Of a stretch of DNA of 51,608 bases, positions 22,673 to 30,264 are shown piece after piece. Origin of the DNA: a virus; the IMG/VR virus record IMGVR_UViG_3300045973_000968, positions 1-51,608 of that record, one strand, 5' to 3'. How positions within the stretch are numbered: the first letter of the stretch is position 1; each line of letters begins with the position of its first letter. The translations under genes and the position numbers were made by a program. The notes beneath the pieces are model-generated. The model made no database searches. It was not told the origin of the DNA and saw nothing but the letters and a program-made list of their open reading frames with translations.

Positions 22673-23053
22673 ATGAAAACAATAAACTTTGAAGATATAA
22701 AACCTGTTGGTAATTTTGAGCAAGTTTTAATTAAGCTAAGAGAAAAAGTTGATTCGATCACAGAAAGATGTTATCGAGAAAAAACATATAATAAATCATT
22801 AGCTGATTGCATTAAATTAATAGTTGGTGAATTAGGTGTAATTGATGTATTAGAAGAAGGTATCTTAAAAAAAGAAGGTTGGAATATTGATGAAATGATA
22901 ATATGCTTACTATACACACATATATTGATTATTGATTTGAATGATGCAGCACAAACATTTTTAAATAAAATAGAAATGCCATCAAGAATATCACAATTAC
23001 AAGATATGATTGATAATAAACCAGAAATATATGGTAAACTTAAACTAATATAA
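22673..23053 (+). CDS. Hypothetical helical protein, 126 aa
   Basis: Not recognised. An all-helical profile contains SITERCYREKTYNKSLADCI, a hydrophobic IICLLYTHILIIDLNDAAQT and a C-terminal ISQLQDMIDNKPEIYGKL. There is no signal peptide. It is the first gene after a host-type promoter and is followed after 1 nt by the next gene, so it is probably expressed early by host polymerase. Confidence 0.7.
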   Translation: MKTINFEDIKPVGNFEQVLIKLREKVDSITERCYREKTYNKSLADCIKLIVGELGVIDVLEEGILKKEGWNIDEMIICLLYTHILIIDLNDAAQTFLNKIEMPSRISQLQDMIDNKPEIYGKLKLI

Positions 23054-23054
23054 A

Positions 23055-23531
23055 ATGAATAGAGATATTAAGCCTCTGTATAGAAAAATAAACACGACCG
23101 CTCATGGCGCTTGTCATAGTCCTGGTAGCGCCAAGCGTGATAGAGGTAAAAAAAATGGTATTAGTAAAAGTATGAAAAAAGATGATCAAAGAGGATTAGA
23201 TTACACACCTCTTTATATGTTTCTTCTTTCTAAAGTTGGTGAAGATTGGGATTCAATTCATTCAGAAGCAATAAAAAGATTAGATAAAGAAGAACCAATT
23301 TTTTGGATGGTAGCTAGAAATGAATCTGAAAAGAGAGACATCATAAGGGGTGGTGAATCTTCATATTATAGTGGATTATATATTGATGAAAATAACATTT
23401 TACAAAAAGTTGATCCAAATGTTAAAAATGAAGATTTTATTCCATCATGTTGGTGTTGCACAAAAACATTTAATGGTAAGGTTCTGATAAAAAAACACAA
23501 TTTCGATGACGATAAAAGTAGGAGAATTTGA
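23055..23531 (+). CDS. Conserved hypothetical protein with CWCC motif, 158 aa
   Basis: A basic N terminus (AHGACHSPGSAKRDRGKK) is followed by DYTPLYMFLLSKVGEDWDSI and the end CWCCTKTFNGKVLIKKH. The pair 'DYxPLxxFLxxxVGxxWD ... TFNGK' recalls a family of unknown function found in bacteria and phages (from memory). The Cys cluster could bind metal. It starts 1 nt after the preceding gene and is followed 1 nt later by the 58-residue gene. Confidence 0.72.
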   Translation: MNRDIKPLYRKINTTAHGACHSPGSAKRDRGKKNGISKSMKKDDQRGLDYTPLYMFLLSKVGEDWDSIHSEAIKRLDKEEPIFWMVARNESEKRDIIRGGESSYYSGLYIDENNILQKVDPNVKNEDFIPSCWCCTKTFNGKVLIKKHNFDDDKSRRI

Positions 23532-23532
23532 T

Positions 23533-23709
23533 ATGGAAAATTATAATATAGGTGACAACGTAAAAGATAAAGACGGTAAAATTTGTAAGATCGTTGATAA
23601 AACCGCAAACAGTATTAATGTTTGGATTGGGAAAAAAGGTAAAGAAGGTATAAATTGTACCAATTGGTTTACTTTTGAGAATTTTGAAAGAAGATTTAAA
23701 TCACTATGA
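23533..23709 (+). CDS. Small KOW/SH3-like protein, 58 aa
   Basis: The chosen start is the ATG at 23533, one base after the stop of the preceding gene; a start further up would overlap it. The product MENYNIGDNVKDKDGKICKI then VDKTANSINVWI is a short beta-barrel pattern (a GDxVxDxDGxxxxI unit seen in KOW/SH3-like domains). It could bind nucleic acid or protein. The function is unknown. Confidence 0.65.
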   Translation: MENYNIGDNVKDKDGKICKIVDKTANSINVWIGKKGKEGINCTNWFTFENFERRFKSL

Positions 23710-23769
23710 AAATTTGGGAAAAAATTGAACATTTTGAGTAAATAATTTTTTTATTCGAATTATTATATC

Positions 23770-23777
23770 TATCTTTG
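23770..23777 (+). promoter_or_regulatory. Bacteroidota-type -7 box TATCTTTG
   Basis: TATCTTTG lies 31 nt before the ATG at 23809. A perfect -33 element is not visible at 19-20 nt. Confidence 0.6.
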
Positions 23778-23808
23778 TTGAAGAAAATAACTCAAAAAAA
23801 TAAAAACT

Positions 23809-24657
23809 ATGAACAAGTATTATTACAGGTCAGTTGCCATTACTAGAGAGTTTAATTTAGATCAAGTGAATGATACACTTGATAAGTTTGAAAACATTTC
23901 AGAAAATGGTTGTTTAACTACAACATTTGATGGTCGTGAAATTTGTAAAGTTGATGTTTCAAAAGTTTATTACAACTTTGATTTCAGTAATTTTTCAAAA
24001 ATAATTGTATCTGAAGTTCAAAAATATTTCGTTCCTGAAAAATATGCTCTTAAAGCTGAAAGTGGAATTCAGGAAATTAAGTTGATTGGTGATGAATTGT
24101 GGATTGACAATGAACGCTACAAAAAAATGATCAGTATTGTCAATTCAACTGACAAATCAAGGGCATTATCTATGAATGTTGGTTTGGTTAAAGTTAATGA
24201 TAGAGATAAAGAACTATCGACTACAATTTTAACAAGTTTTAGTAATAAGCACTACAAATCTTCTCTTCCTGATAAGATTAAATCATTCTCCGACAATTTG
24301 ATTAATTTCAATATGGATATTGATTTCCACATAAAAACAATTGCTGATCTTAAAAATAAAGAAGTTACTATTATAAACTTCGCAAAAGCTGTTCTGTTTA
24401 ATGAAGAAGGTAAACTTATCAAAACAGTTGAATTGAAACTCCGTGGATTAGGTAAAAACCTGATGTATAACTATGGTTTCAGAAAACAGTACAACACATT
24501 AATGAATTTGACTGCGGACAATCTTGAAAAAGTTACAGACTTTGGAATTAATGCAAATGTTTTGTACAATGCATATATTGAAATTTTCAAAGATCAGGAC
24601 ACTTCGATTATCGCAAGAGAATCAAGAAGAGTTATTGAAGCTCTGGAAACTTTGTAA
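23809..24657 (+). CDS. Hypothetical protein, 282 aa
   Basis: Not recognised. Its codon use is less AT-extreme than its neighbours (CTT, CGT, TTC are common), as in other genes behind TANNTTTG promoters. The N-terminal third is strand/helix mixed (NKYYYRSVAITREFNLDQVN), the middle has LWIDNERYKKMISIVNSTDK and KVNDRDKELSTTILTSF, and the C terminus is helical with LRGLGKNLMYNYGFRKQYN and ESRRVIEALETL. The profile weakly recalls phage/plasmid DUF932-type proteins. It has its own promoter and terminator, suggesting an abundant early product. Confidence 0.68.
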   Translation: MNKYYYRSVAITREFNLDQVNDTLDKFENISENGCLTTTFDGREICKVDVSKVYYNFDFSNFSKIIVSEVQKYFVPEKYALKAESGIQEIKLIGDELWIDNERYKKMISIVNSTDKSRALSMNVGLVKVNDRDKELSTTILTSFSNKHYKSSLPDKIKSFSDNLINFNMDIDFHIKTIADLKNKEVTIINFAKAVLFNEEGKLIKTVELKLRGLGKNLMYNYGFRKQYNTLMNLTADNLEKVTDFGINANVLYNAYIEIFKDQDTSIIARESRRVIEALETL

Positions 24658-24681
24658 GATATAAAAATAAAATTACTAACT

Positions 24682-24712
24682 GAGTGGTGGGGTAAAATAA
24701 ACCTCACCACTC
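24682..24712 (+). terminator. Terminator hairpin
   Basis: GAGTGGTGGGGT and ACCTCACCACTC pair around an AT loop just after the stop of the 282-residue gene and are followed by TTT. Confidence 0.75.
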
Positions 24713-24765
24713 TTTACTCGTCATAAAACTTGAATGTATGGGATTTAAATTATGAAAACTATCGT

Positions 24766-25137
24766 ATGTCAGAAGAAACAAGATTTTGGGTTATTTTAAG
24801 TGTTATTTTTTTGTTACCACCGTTATTAAATTTAATAATTGCGCCATATTTGGACAATTATACTAAACCTAAAAATGAAGTAAATGGTATTTTTGCATTT
24901 CCATTTCTATTTTTTGGTATATTTTTACTACCTTTCAGAAAAAAAATAAGAAAAGATAGAATGATATGGTATTTAGAAGAGCGACTTAATACTAAAAAAA
25001 ATGATCTTGATAAATTACTAAATGTAGTATGTTCAGCATCATGTTATATTGATGAAATTGGAATTGAAAAAGTAAAAAAAGAAATATTTCTTTTAGAACG
25101 AAAATTAAAATTAACAAAATTAAATAAATATGGCTAA
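24766..25137 (+). CDS. Two-TM membrane protein, 123 aa
   Basis: The ATG at 24766 is preferred over an in-frame TTG 36 nt upstream. Two hydrophobic segments (FWVILSVIFLLPPLLNLIIA; GIFAFPFLFFGIFLLPF) flank a short polar loop, then a basic/charged cytoplasmic coil follows. The function is unknown. The last codons overlap the start of the next small gene by 8 nt. Confidence 0.7.
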   Translation: MSEETRFWVILSVIFLLPPLLNLIIAPYLDNYTKPKNEVNGIFAFPFLFFGIFLLPFRKKIRKDRMIWYLEERLNTKKNDLDKLLNVVCSASCYIDEIGIEKVKKEIFLLERKLKLTKLNKYG

Positions 25138-25279
25138 ATACACAGAATTAGATTTGGAAATGGCATTTAATGCCGGGCGAATAGTAGAAGGTGGTATACC
25201 TGAACTTAACAATGATGGTAAAAATGAGTTATTTGAAGATTGGTTAGAAACATACACTGAAGAGGGCGATGATAAGTAA
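25130..25279 (+). CDS. Small acidic protein, 49 aa
   Basis: ATG at 25130 overlaps the preceding stop by 8 nt and opens a 49-codon frame. The product starts MAKYTELDLEMAFNAGR and ends in an acidic DWLETYTEEGDDK. Its length and overlap with an upstream gene indicate real translation. Such small acidic proteins in phages often bind host enzymes, but nothing here shows the partner. Confidence 0.65.
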   Translation: MAKYTELDLEMAFNAGRIVEGGIPELNNDGKNELFEDWLETYTEEGDDK

Positions 25280-25367
25280 ATTAATAGTTAAATTTTGATT
25301 TTTTATTAAAAAAAGTCAAAACTAAACTACTATAGTTTACTATATAGAAGTTCAATAAATTAAAACT

Positions 25368-25994
25368 ATGGAGAAAGATAAAATTAATGAACTTGAAATA
25401 CAGTTCGAAGAGCGTACTGGGGTTAATTTTAAAATCTTCTATAAGAACTACAAAACTAAACTAATGTGGTATATTGCAAAATATACTAAGGATCAAGAAG
25501 TTGCAGAAGATCATGTAGAAGATGCGTTTATTCAAGCTTTACTTAATATAAGTACTTATAAGCGACCTGATGAAGGTGGAGCACAAGTAAATACTTGGGT
25601 ATACAAAATTGCTGAAAACATTGTTAAAAAGGCACATAAAGATGGTTGTCGTATTCCAACAAATTCTTTGGATAAAGAAATGGCGGAAAACTTTAATCTA
25701 TCTAATTTAATACCGTATGACGATGGAAAAAGAAACAGTGAGGAATACAATGTTTTTGTAAAAAAGGCAAATTTGATTAAGGAAACTATTTATAACTTAC
25801 CTGAAAAGGATTCTAAGTATAAAAAAGTTTTAATTATGAGAGAACTTGAAGGAATGGCTTATAAAGAAATTTCAGAAGAGTTGAACATTAATCTTTCTAC
25901 TATTAAATCACAGATTAAAAAAGGTAGAAATATTATTAAGAAAAAAGTCTTGAAAAAATTTCAAGACATAGATCACAATGGAGTAGACGAATGA
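25368..25994 (+). CDS. ECF-type RNA polymerase sigma factor
   Basis: A 208-residue protein. Region 2 (about residues 20-95) has TKDQEVAEDHVEDAFIQALL and VNTWVYKIAENIVKKAHKDG, matching the -10-recognition part of ECF sigma factors. Region 4 (about 140-195) is LPEKDSKYKKVLIMRELEGM then YKEISEELNINLSTIKSQIK, a helix-turn-helix for the -35 element. It should bind host core polymerase and direct it to phage promoters, possibly the AT boxes before tail genes (inference). Its stop overlaps the next gene by 4 nt (ATGA). Confidence 0.88.
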   Translation: MEKDKINELEIQFEERTGVNFKIFYKNYKTKLMWYIAKYTKDQEVAEDHVEDAFIQALLNISTYKRPDEGGAQVNTWVYKIAENIVKKAHKDGCRIPTNSLDKEMAENFNLSNLIPYDDGKRNSEEYNVFVKKANLIKETIYNLPEKDSKYKKVLIMRELEGMAYKEISEELNINLSTIKSQIKKGRNIIKKKVLKKFQDIDHNGVDE

Positions 25995-26233
25995 TTTCTT
26001 ATGAATCAGCAAAATGGTATGTTAAATTATGGAGACACCGATGGTATTTATATGCCATCGGACTTCATATAAATCAATACAATAATGTTGATATCTGGCT
26101 AGAATTTTTATTACATCAAAAATTAGAAGAAAAAGATGAAAAAAAAATGAAATCAGAATGGAAAGAAATAAAACGTCACGTCGAATTAAGTAAAATGTAT
26201 AAATTTTCATCAAAGTATGAAAGAGAAGATTAA
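25991..26233 (+). CDS. Small hypothetical protein coupled to sigma factor
   Basis: An 80-residue basic/aromatic protein (SYESAKWYVKLWRHRWYLYA, later KKMKSEWKEIKRHVE). Its ATG overlaps the sigma-factor stop (ATGA), a strong sign of translational coupling. It could be a sigma cofactor or anti-sigma, but no known fold is recognised. A rhomboid protease gene follows 18 nt later. Confidence 0.7.
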   Translation: MISYESAKWYVKLWRHRWYLYAIGLHINQYNNVDIWLEFLLHQKLEEKDEKKMKSEWKEIKRHVELSKMYKFSSKYERED

Positions 26234-26251
26234 TATTTTTAAAAAAATGAT

Positions 26252-26983
26252 ATGAAAGAAACACCAATAAGTGGTTATGATTTTTCTTTAAGTAAAGATA
26301 AGATCAAAGAACTTTTTAATACTCCAGATCATCAAGAATATAAAGCAAAAAAGAAAAAAATACAAAAAAGAAAAGAGCAACTTTACAAATTCACATCTAT
26401 TGGAAATTCTACCAATGCAGTAAGAAATTTAATTCTTGCTAATGTAATATTTTTTGCTCTAAGTTATTTTATACCATTAATTACATATTTTGCAAGTTAT
26501 AATATATCAAGTCCTAATTTTGGAGTTTGGCAACCTTTAACATCTATGTTTTTACATGGTGGATTTCTTCATATCGCATTCAATATGTTTGTGTTATGGC
26601 AATTTGGAAATCAAATTGAGCAAGTTATTGACACCAAGAAATTTTTATCATTATATTTCATAAGTGGTATATTATCTGGTATATTTTGGGTGTTTTTTGG
26701 TACAGGTCCAGCAGTTGGAGCATCTGGTGCAATTTGCGGATTATTAGCTTCTTATATATTTATAGCACCCGATGCTAGGGTATTATTATTTTTCTTTATA
26801 CCAATGTCAATAAAAAATGCGATATATTGCTTTACTGCTTTCTCACTTGTGTTTGGTGTATTATCATTAATAAATCCATCATATGGATTTGGTGTTGCAC
26901 ATTTTGCACATTTAGGAGGTTTAATTGCTGGCTATTTACTTACATACTATTGGAAGTCAAGAAATTTAATCCAAACATTTTAG
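26252..26983 (+). CDS. Rhomboid intramembrane serine protease
   Basis: A 243-residue protein with about six hydrophobic helices. Catalytic features are present: the GASGAICG motif (Ser158), the TM-borne HxxxN (His107/Asn111 in LHIAFNM) and the catalytic His in HFAHLGGLIAG (His220). The GxSG/His dyad and the oxyanion-type His/Asn are intact, so it should cleave single-pass membrane proteins within the bilayer. The N-terminal 45 residues are Lys-rich and cytoplasmic. It follows the sigma factor and small gene in one run. Rhomboids are rarely seen in phages. Confidence 0.93.
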   Translation: MKETPISGYDFSLSKDKIKELFNTPDHQEYKAKKKKIQKRKEQLYKFTSIGNSTNAVRNLILANVIFFALSYFIPLITYFASYNISSPNFGVWQPLTSMFLHGGFLHIAFNMFVLWQFGNQIEQVIDTKKFLSLYFISGILSGIFWVFFGTGPAVGASGAICGLLASYIFIAPDARVLLFFFIPMSIKNAIYCFTAFSLVFGVLSLINPSYGFGVAHFAHLGGLIAGYLLTYYWKSRNLIQTF

Positions 26984-27014
26984 TGAATTAATTTTTTTAT
27001 TCAAAAAAATGTAT

Positions 27015-27022
27015 TAACTTTG
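27015..27022 (+). promoter_or_regulatory. Bacteroidota-type -7 box TAACTTTG
   Basis: TAACTTTG, 21 nt before the ATG at 27044, can drive the small membrane protein and the VWA/metallopeptidase gene. Confidence 0.6.
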
Positions 27023-27043
27023 TGATGTAAATAAATATGCATC

Positions 27044-27412
27044 ATGAAAAAGATAATTTTATTAGTAATGTTTGTGTCATTATCGTTAACAAGTTATTCT
27101 GAGATAGATTATACATCAAAAGAATATAGAGATTCTGTTATTAAAGCTCGTAATGAATTTTTCGATAAAGAAGCTCAGAAAAGAAAAGATGCAGACGCAG
27201 TAATTAACGACAGAATTATCAAAAATGCTGATACAACTAAATGTCATATTGACACTTGTGTTCAAACAGGGAAAGAAATAGTTGTTTTATTAAAAAAAGA
27301 AGTAAAAACAATTGGGTTAAAAAAAACTATTCAGATTAACAAGAATATATTCTTACCATTTATTGTTTTTCTGATATTATATTTAGTTTGGTTAAAAAAT
27401 AGAAAAAAATAA
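27044..27412 (+). CDS. Secreted/membrane protein with signal peptide and C-terminal TM
   Basis: A 122-residue protein. MKKIILLVMFVSLSLTSYSE is a signal peptide, the middle is a charged helical region with two Cys (CHIDTC) that could form a disulfide, and NIFLPFIVFLILYLVWLKN then RKK is a C-terminal membrane anchor with a positive tail. The topology (periplasmic domain, one TM, short cytoplasmic tail) is that of a rhomboid substrate or of an envelope anchor for the VWA protein encoded 5 nt downstream. Both are inference. Confidence 0.72.
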   Translation: MKKIILLVMFVSLSLTSYSEIDYTSKEYRDSVIKARNEFFDKEAQKRKDADAVINDRIIKNADTTKCHIDTCVQTGKEIVVLLKKEVKTIGLKKTIQINKNIFLPFIVFLILYLVWLKNRKK

Positions 27413-27417
27413 AAAAT

Positions 27418-29172
27418 ATGTTAGATTTTTATAAAAATGTAATAAGTGATAAAATTCACGAAAAGCTAACTGAAGCTATCGTAGCTATGATGGCGACTGG
27501 TAATTTACCATATTATGGTGAATTTGCATTGTTTATCAATTTTTTTGAAGCAAAAAACAATCCATATATCAAAACAGCAGGTGTTAATGTTACATCCTCT
27601 GGTATGAATTTTTATTGGTCTCGTAAATTTATTGATAGTTTAGCTCAGCCACAAGTTAATTTTCTTTTAATTCACGAAGAATTTCACATTCTTTTTGATC
27701 ACATCAAACGAAGTGTTGGTTATAATCAAAGTTCTGCAAATATTGTGCAAGATATGATTATTAATCAAGTAATTCTTGATGAAATAATGAAAAAACAAGG
27801 TTTAGGTGGAGGCCCAGATCCTTTTATTGAAATACCTAAGGATATGTTCAAGAAAAATAGTGCGCTTTTTATTCCTAAAGAATATAAAGGTGAAGCAATA
27901 TTTGAAGATTTATACGAATGGTATGTCGCAAAGAAACGTGAATGGCAAGAAAAGAACAAAGAAGCTGTCTCAAAAATGAGAAAAGAATCTAATAAATGTG
28001 AAAAGTGTGGCGCACCTATGGAACGTAAAGATACTGATCAAGATGATCAAGATGATGGTGAAAATGAAGGCGACAAGAACGAAAGTAACAAAAAAGGTCA
28101 AGCAAAAAAGCCAGGTGACAAAGGTCAAGAAAAAGGTGATCAAGGTAAAGGTAAAGGCAAAGAAGATTCTGATGAAGATGGTGAAGGAGATGGCGACGAA
28201 AATGAAGGTAAAGGTAAGCAACCAGGCGACAAAGGAAATAAAGGTGGAAACCAACCAGGTGATGGCGGAGATCAAAGTGATGGTCAAGGCGGTCAAGGTT
28301 CTGATAGTGATGGTGACGAAGATGACGATGGTGAAGGTCAAGGTCAAAAATGTCCAAACTGTGGACATGAGCACAATAACAATAAATCCCGCCAAGGTAA
28401 AAAGGACACATCTGGAAATGACAGATATGGTAAATATGGTAAAAATGATGCAGAAATGTATTCACTTGAAACCATCTTTGAAGGTGAAGAAAGAGAAGAA
28501 CAAAACACTCTTGATACTCATTTAAGTGATGATATTCCTCAAGAACTTAAAAGGGAAATTGTTGAAAGTGTTATGACCAGACTTAAAAATCGTGGATTAA
28601 CTTCTGGTGATGTTGAAGCAATTATTAATAAACTTCGTAAAACTAAAAAAGATTACTTAAGAGAAATTAAAAGAGCTATGAGTAATCACGTTTTTGGTAG
28701 CAAGAAAGAAAAAACAATTGTTAGACCAAATCGTAGAGGTATTTCTGGCTTAAAAGGTCATAAGAAATATAAAAATGAAATAAATGTTCTTCTTGACACA
28801 TCTGGATCTATGGGTGGAGAATTTGAAAAAGTTCTTTCATATATTTTCCAAAATGATATTCAAATGAACCTTATTCAATGTGATGCCAGAGTTCAGAAAG
28901 TTCTTAAAGTTAAAGATAAAAAGCAACTTGAAAAAATGAAAATTCATGGTCTTGGTGGTACATCATTAATGCCAGGTATCGATTTTATGACCGACAAAAA
29001 GAACAAAATCTATATGTATAATACTGTTATTCTTACTGACGGTTGGACAGATTCTTTGGACTTTAAGAATGTCAAAACAAAAACTTTGATATTATCAACT
29101 GCCTGTAAATGTCCTGTATCATATGATAATGGTCGAGTTAAACAAATTGAAAACATAGGTAAGCAGGATTAA
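27418..29172 (+). CDS. VWA-like protein with putative metallopeptidase domain (DUF2201 type)
   Basis: A 584-residue protein. The N-terminal domain has LLIHEEFHILFDH (HEEFH, residues 86-90) and DMIINQ, the DUF2201 N-terminal peptidase-like pattern. Residues about 190-340 are an extremely low-complexity Gly/Asp/Lys/Gln linker flanked by CEKCGAP and CPNCGHEH, which together may form one zinc site. The C-terminal VWA-like domain has LLDTSGSMGG (MIDAS) and GLGGTSLMPG. In bacteria such proteins work with MoxR AAA+ ATPases; one is encoded at 38464. Confidence 0.85.
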   Translation: MLDFYKNVISDKIHEKLTEAIVAMMATGNLPYYGEFALFINFFEAKNNPYIKTAGVNVTSSGMNFYWSRKFIDSLAQPQVNFLLIHEEFHILFDHIKRSVGYNQSSANIVQDMIINQVILDEIMKKQGLGGGPDPFIEIPKDMFKKNSALFIPKEYKGEAIFEDLYEWYVAKKREWQEKNKEAVSKMRKESNKCEKCGAPMERKDTDQDDQDDGENEGDKNESNKKGQAKKPGDKGQEKGDQGKGKGKEDSDEDGEGDGDENEGKGKQPGDKGNKGGNQPGDGGDQSDGQGGQGSDSDGDEDDDGEGQGQKCPNCGHEHNNNKSRQGKKDTSGNDRYGKYGKNDAEMYSLETIFEGEEREEQNTLDTHLSDDIPQELKREIVESVMTRLKNRGLTSGDVEAIINKLRKTKKDYLREIKRAMSNHVFGSKKEKTIVRPNRRGISGLKGHKKYKNEINVLLDTSGSMGGEFEKVLSYIFQNDIQMNLIQCDARVQKVLKVKDKKQLEKMKIHGLGGTSLMPGIDFMTDKKNKIYMYNTVILTDGWTDSLDFKNVKTKTLILSTACKCPVSYDNGRVKQIENIGKQD

Positions 29173-29182
29173 CCTGCTTACC
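29158..29182 (+). terminator. Hairpin over the VWA stop codon
   Basis: GGTAAGCAGG and CCTGCTTACC pair around a 5-nt loop that contains the stop codon, followed by TTT. It could limit read-through into the FkbM gene 13 nt later or act in mRNA end stability. Confidence 0.6.
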
Positions 29183-29194
29183 TTTAAAACTATA

Positions 29195-29971
29195 ATGATA
29201 AAATTTTTAATAGGTAAGAAAAAATTTCAAAAAATATTTGAATACTTTAATGATATCACTGTAAAATGTATGAACTTTGGCGGTAGTTCAGATTTTAATA
29301 TAAGTGGTGAATTAAATGTATTCAAATTTATTAAAAACAAATTTTCTGAAGAACCAATTTTAATATTTGATGTAGGTGCTCATACTGGAAATTATTCGAC
29401 TGCATTATATAATTTTTTTAAAGAAAAAGCAACTATACACGCATTTGAACCAGCAAAAAAAACTTATATTCAATTATTAATACATTTAAATGATAATAAG
29501 CAAATCATTGCAAATAACTTTGGTTTTAGTGATTCTGAAAAATCTCAAATACTTTATAGTAATGAAGATTGTTCTGGTCTAGCTTCAGTATATAAAAGAA
29601 AATTAGATCATCTTGGTTGTTATTTAAATAAACTTGAAAAAGTAAAATTATCAACTATTGATATTTATTGTAAAACAAATAATATTAATAGAATACATTT
29701 CTTGAAATTAGATATTGAAGGTCACGAATTAAATGCTTTAAATGGTGCAACTCAAATGCTTAATGAGAAAAAAATTGATGTAATTCAATTTGAATTTGGT
29801 GGTTGTAATATTGACTCAAGAACATTTTTCAGAGATTTTTTTTACTTATTAAAAAAGAACTACAAGATATATAGAATTTTAAAGGATGGACTACTTGAAA
29901 TTTCAATTTATAAAGAACAATATGAAATATTTGACACTATTAATTATTTAGCAGTAAAAACATTTGGGTAA
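29195..29971 (+). CDS. FkbM-family methyltransferase
   Basis: A 258-residue protein with the SAM-binding motif IFDVGAHTGNYS (near residue 52), HAFEPAKKTY, the inserted loop LSTIDIYCKTNN and FLKLDIEGHELNALNGA, which is the FkbM signature. FkbM enzymes O-methylate hydroxyls, often on glycans. Acting with the TibC-like glycosyltransferase encoded at 40 kb, it may modify surface glycans of host or virion (inference). Confidence 0.87.
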   Translation: MIKFLIGKKKFQKIFEYFNDITVKCMNFGGSSDFNISGELNVFKFIKNKFSEEPILIFDVGAHTGNYSTALYNFFKEKATIHAFEPAKKTYIQLLIHLNDNKQIIANNFGFSDSEKSQILYSNEDCSGLASVYKRKLDHLGCYLNKLEKVKLSTIDIYCKTNNINRIHFLKLDIEGHELNALNGATQMLNEKKIDVIQFEFGGCNIDSRTFFRDFFYLLKKNYKIYRILKDGLLEISIYKEQYEIFDTINYLAVKTFG

Positions 29972-29994
29972 TTCAAAAAATTTAGTTATATTTG
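29963..29994 (+). promoter_or_regulatory. Consensus Bacteroidota promoter (TTTG-N20-TATATTTG)
   Basis: TTTG at 29963-29966 and TATATTTG at 29987-29994 with a 20-nt spacer. It overlaps the end of the FkbM gene and leaves a very short leader before the ATG at 30013. Confidence 0.78.
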
Positions 29995-30012
29995 CAACAT
30001 AAAAATGAAAAA

Positions 30013-30264
30013 ATGAATATAGATATTGAAAAGTTGATGGAAATAATTCTAAATGATGCCGATAAACGAGCAGAAAATGCTGGATATGGTGGAAGTCATT
30101 CGGATGGTGGGGCATCAAGATTAAGAGATCAAGTTAAATTTTATAAAGCTGGAATAAATGGAACAATTCCAACAGAATGGAATGATTATTTAACTGAATA
30201 TGTACGGAACACAGATCCTGAATTTTCAGAATATGTTAGACTAAAAGAAAAATTTGAAAAATGA
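30013..30264 (+). CDS. Small hypothetical protein, 83 aa
   Basis: The start at 30013 (MNIDIEKLMEIILND) follows from the promoter at 29987-29994, which would exclude the TTG further up. The body has NAGYGGSHSDGGASRLRDQV and an acidic/charged C terminus (FSEYVRLKEKFEK). The stop overlaps the next gene start by 4 nt (ATGA). No family is recognised. Confidence 0.68.
   Translation: MNIDIEKLMEIILNDADKRAENAGYGGSHSDGGASRLRDQVKFYKAGINGTIPTEWNDYLTEYVRNTDPEFSEYVRLKEKFEK

Noticed and set aside
27970-28525. Long opposite-strand and alternate-frame ORFs inside the VWA gene
   Set aside because: They are shadows of the low-complexity Gly/Asp/Lys linker, giving repeated Leu/His or Val/Lys runs with no protein-like pattern.
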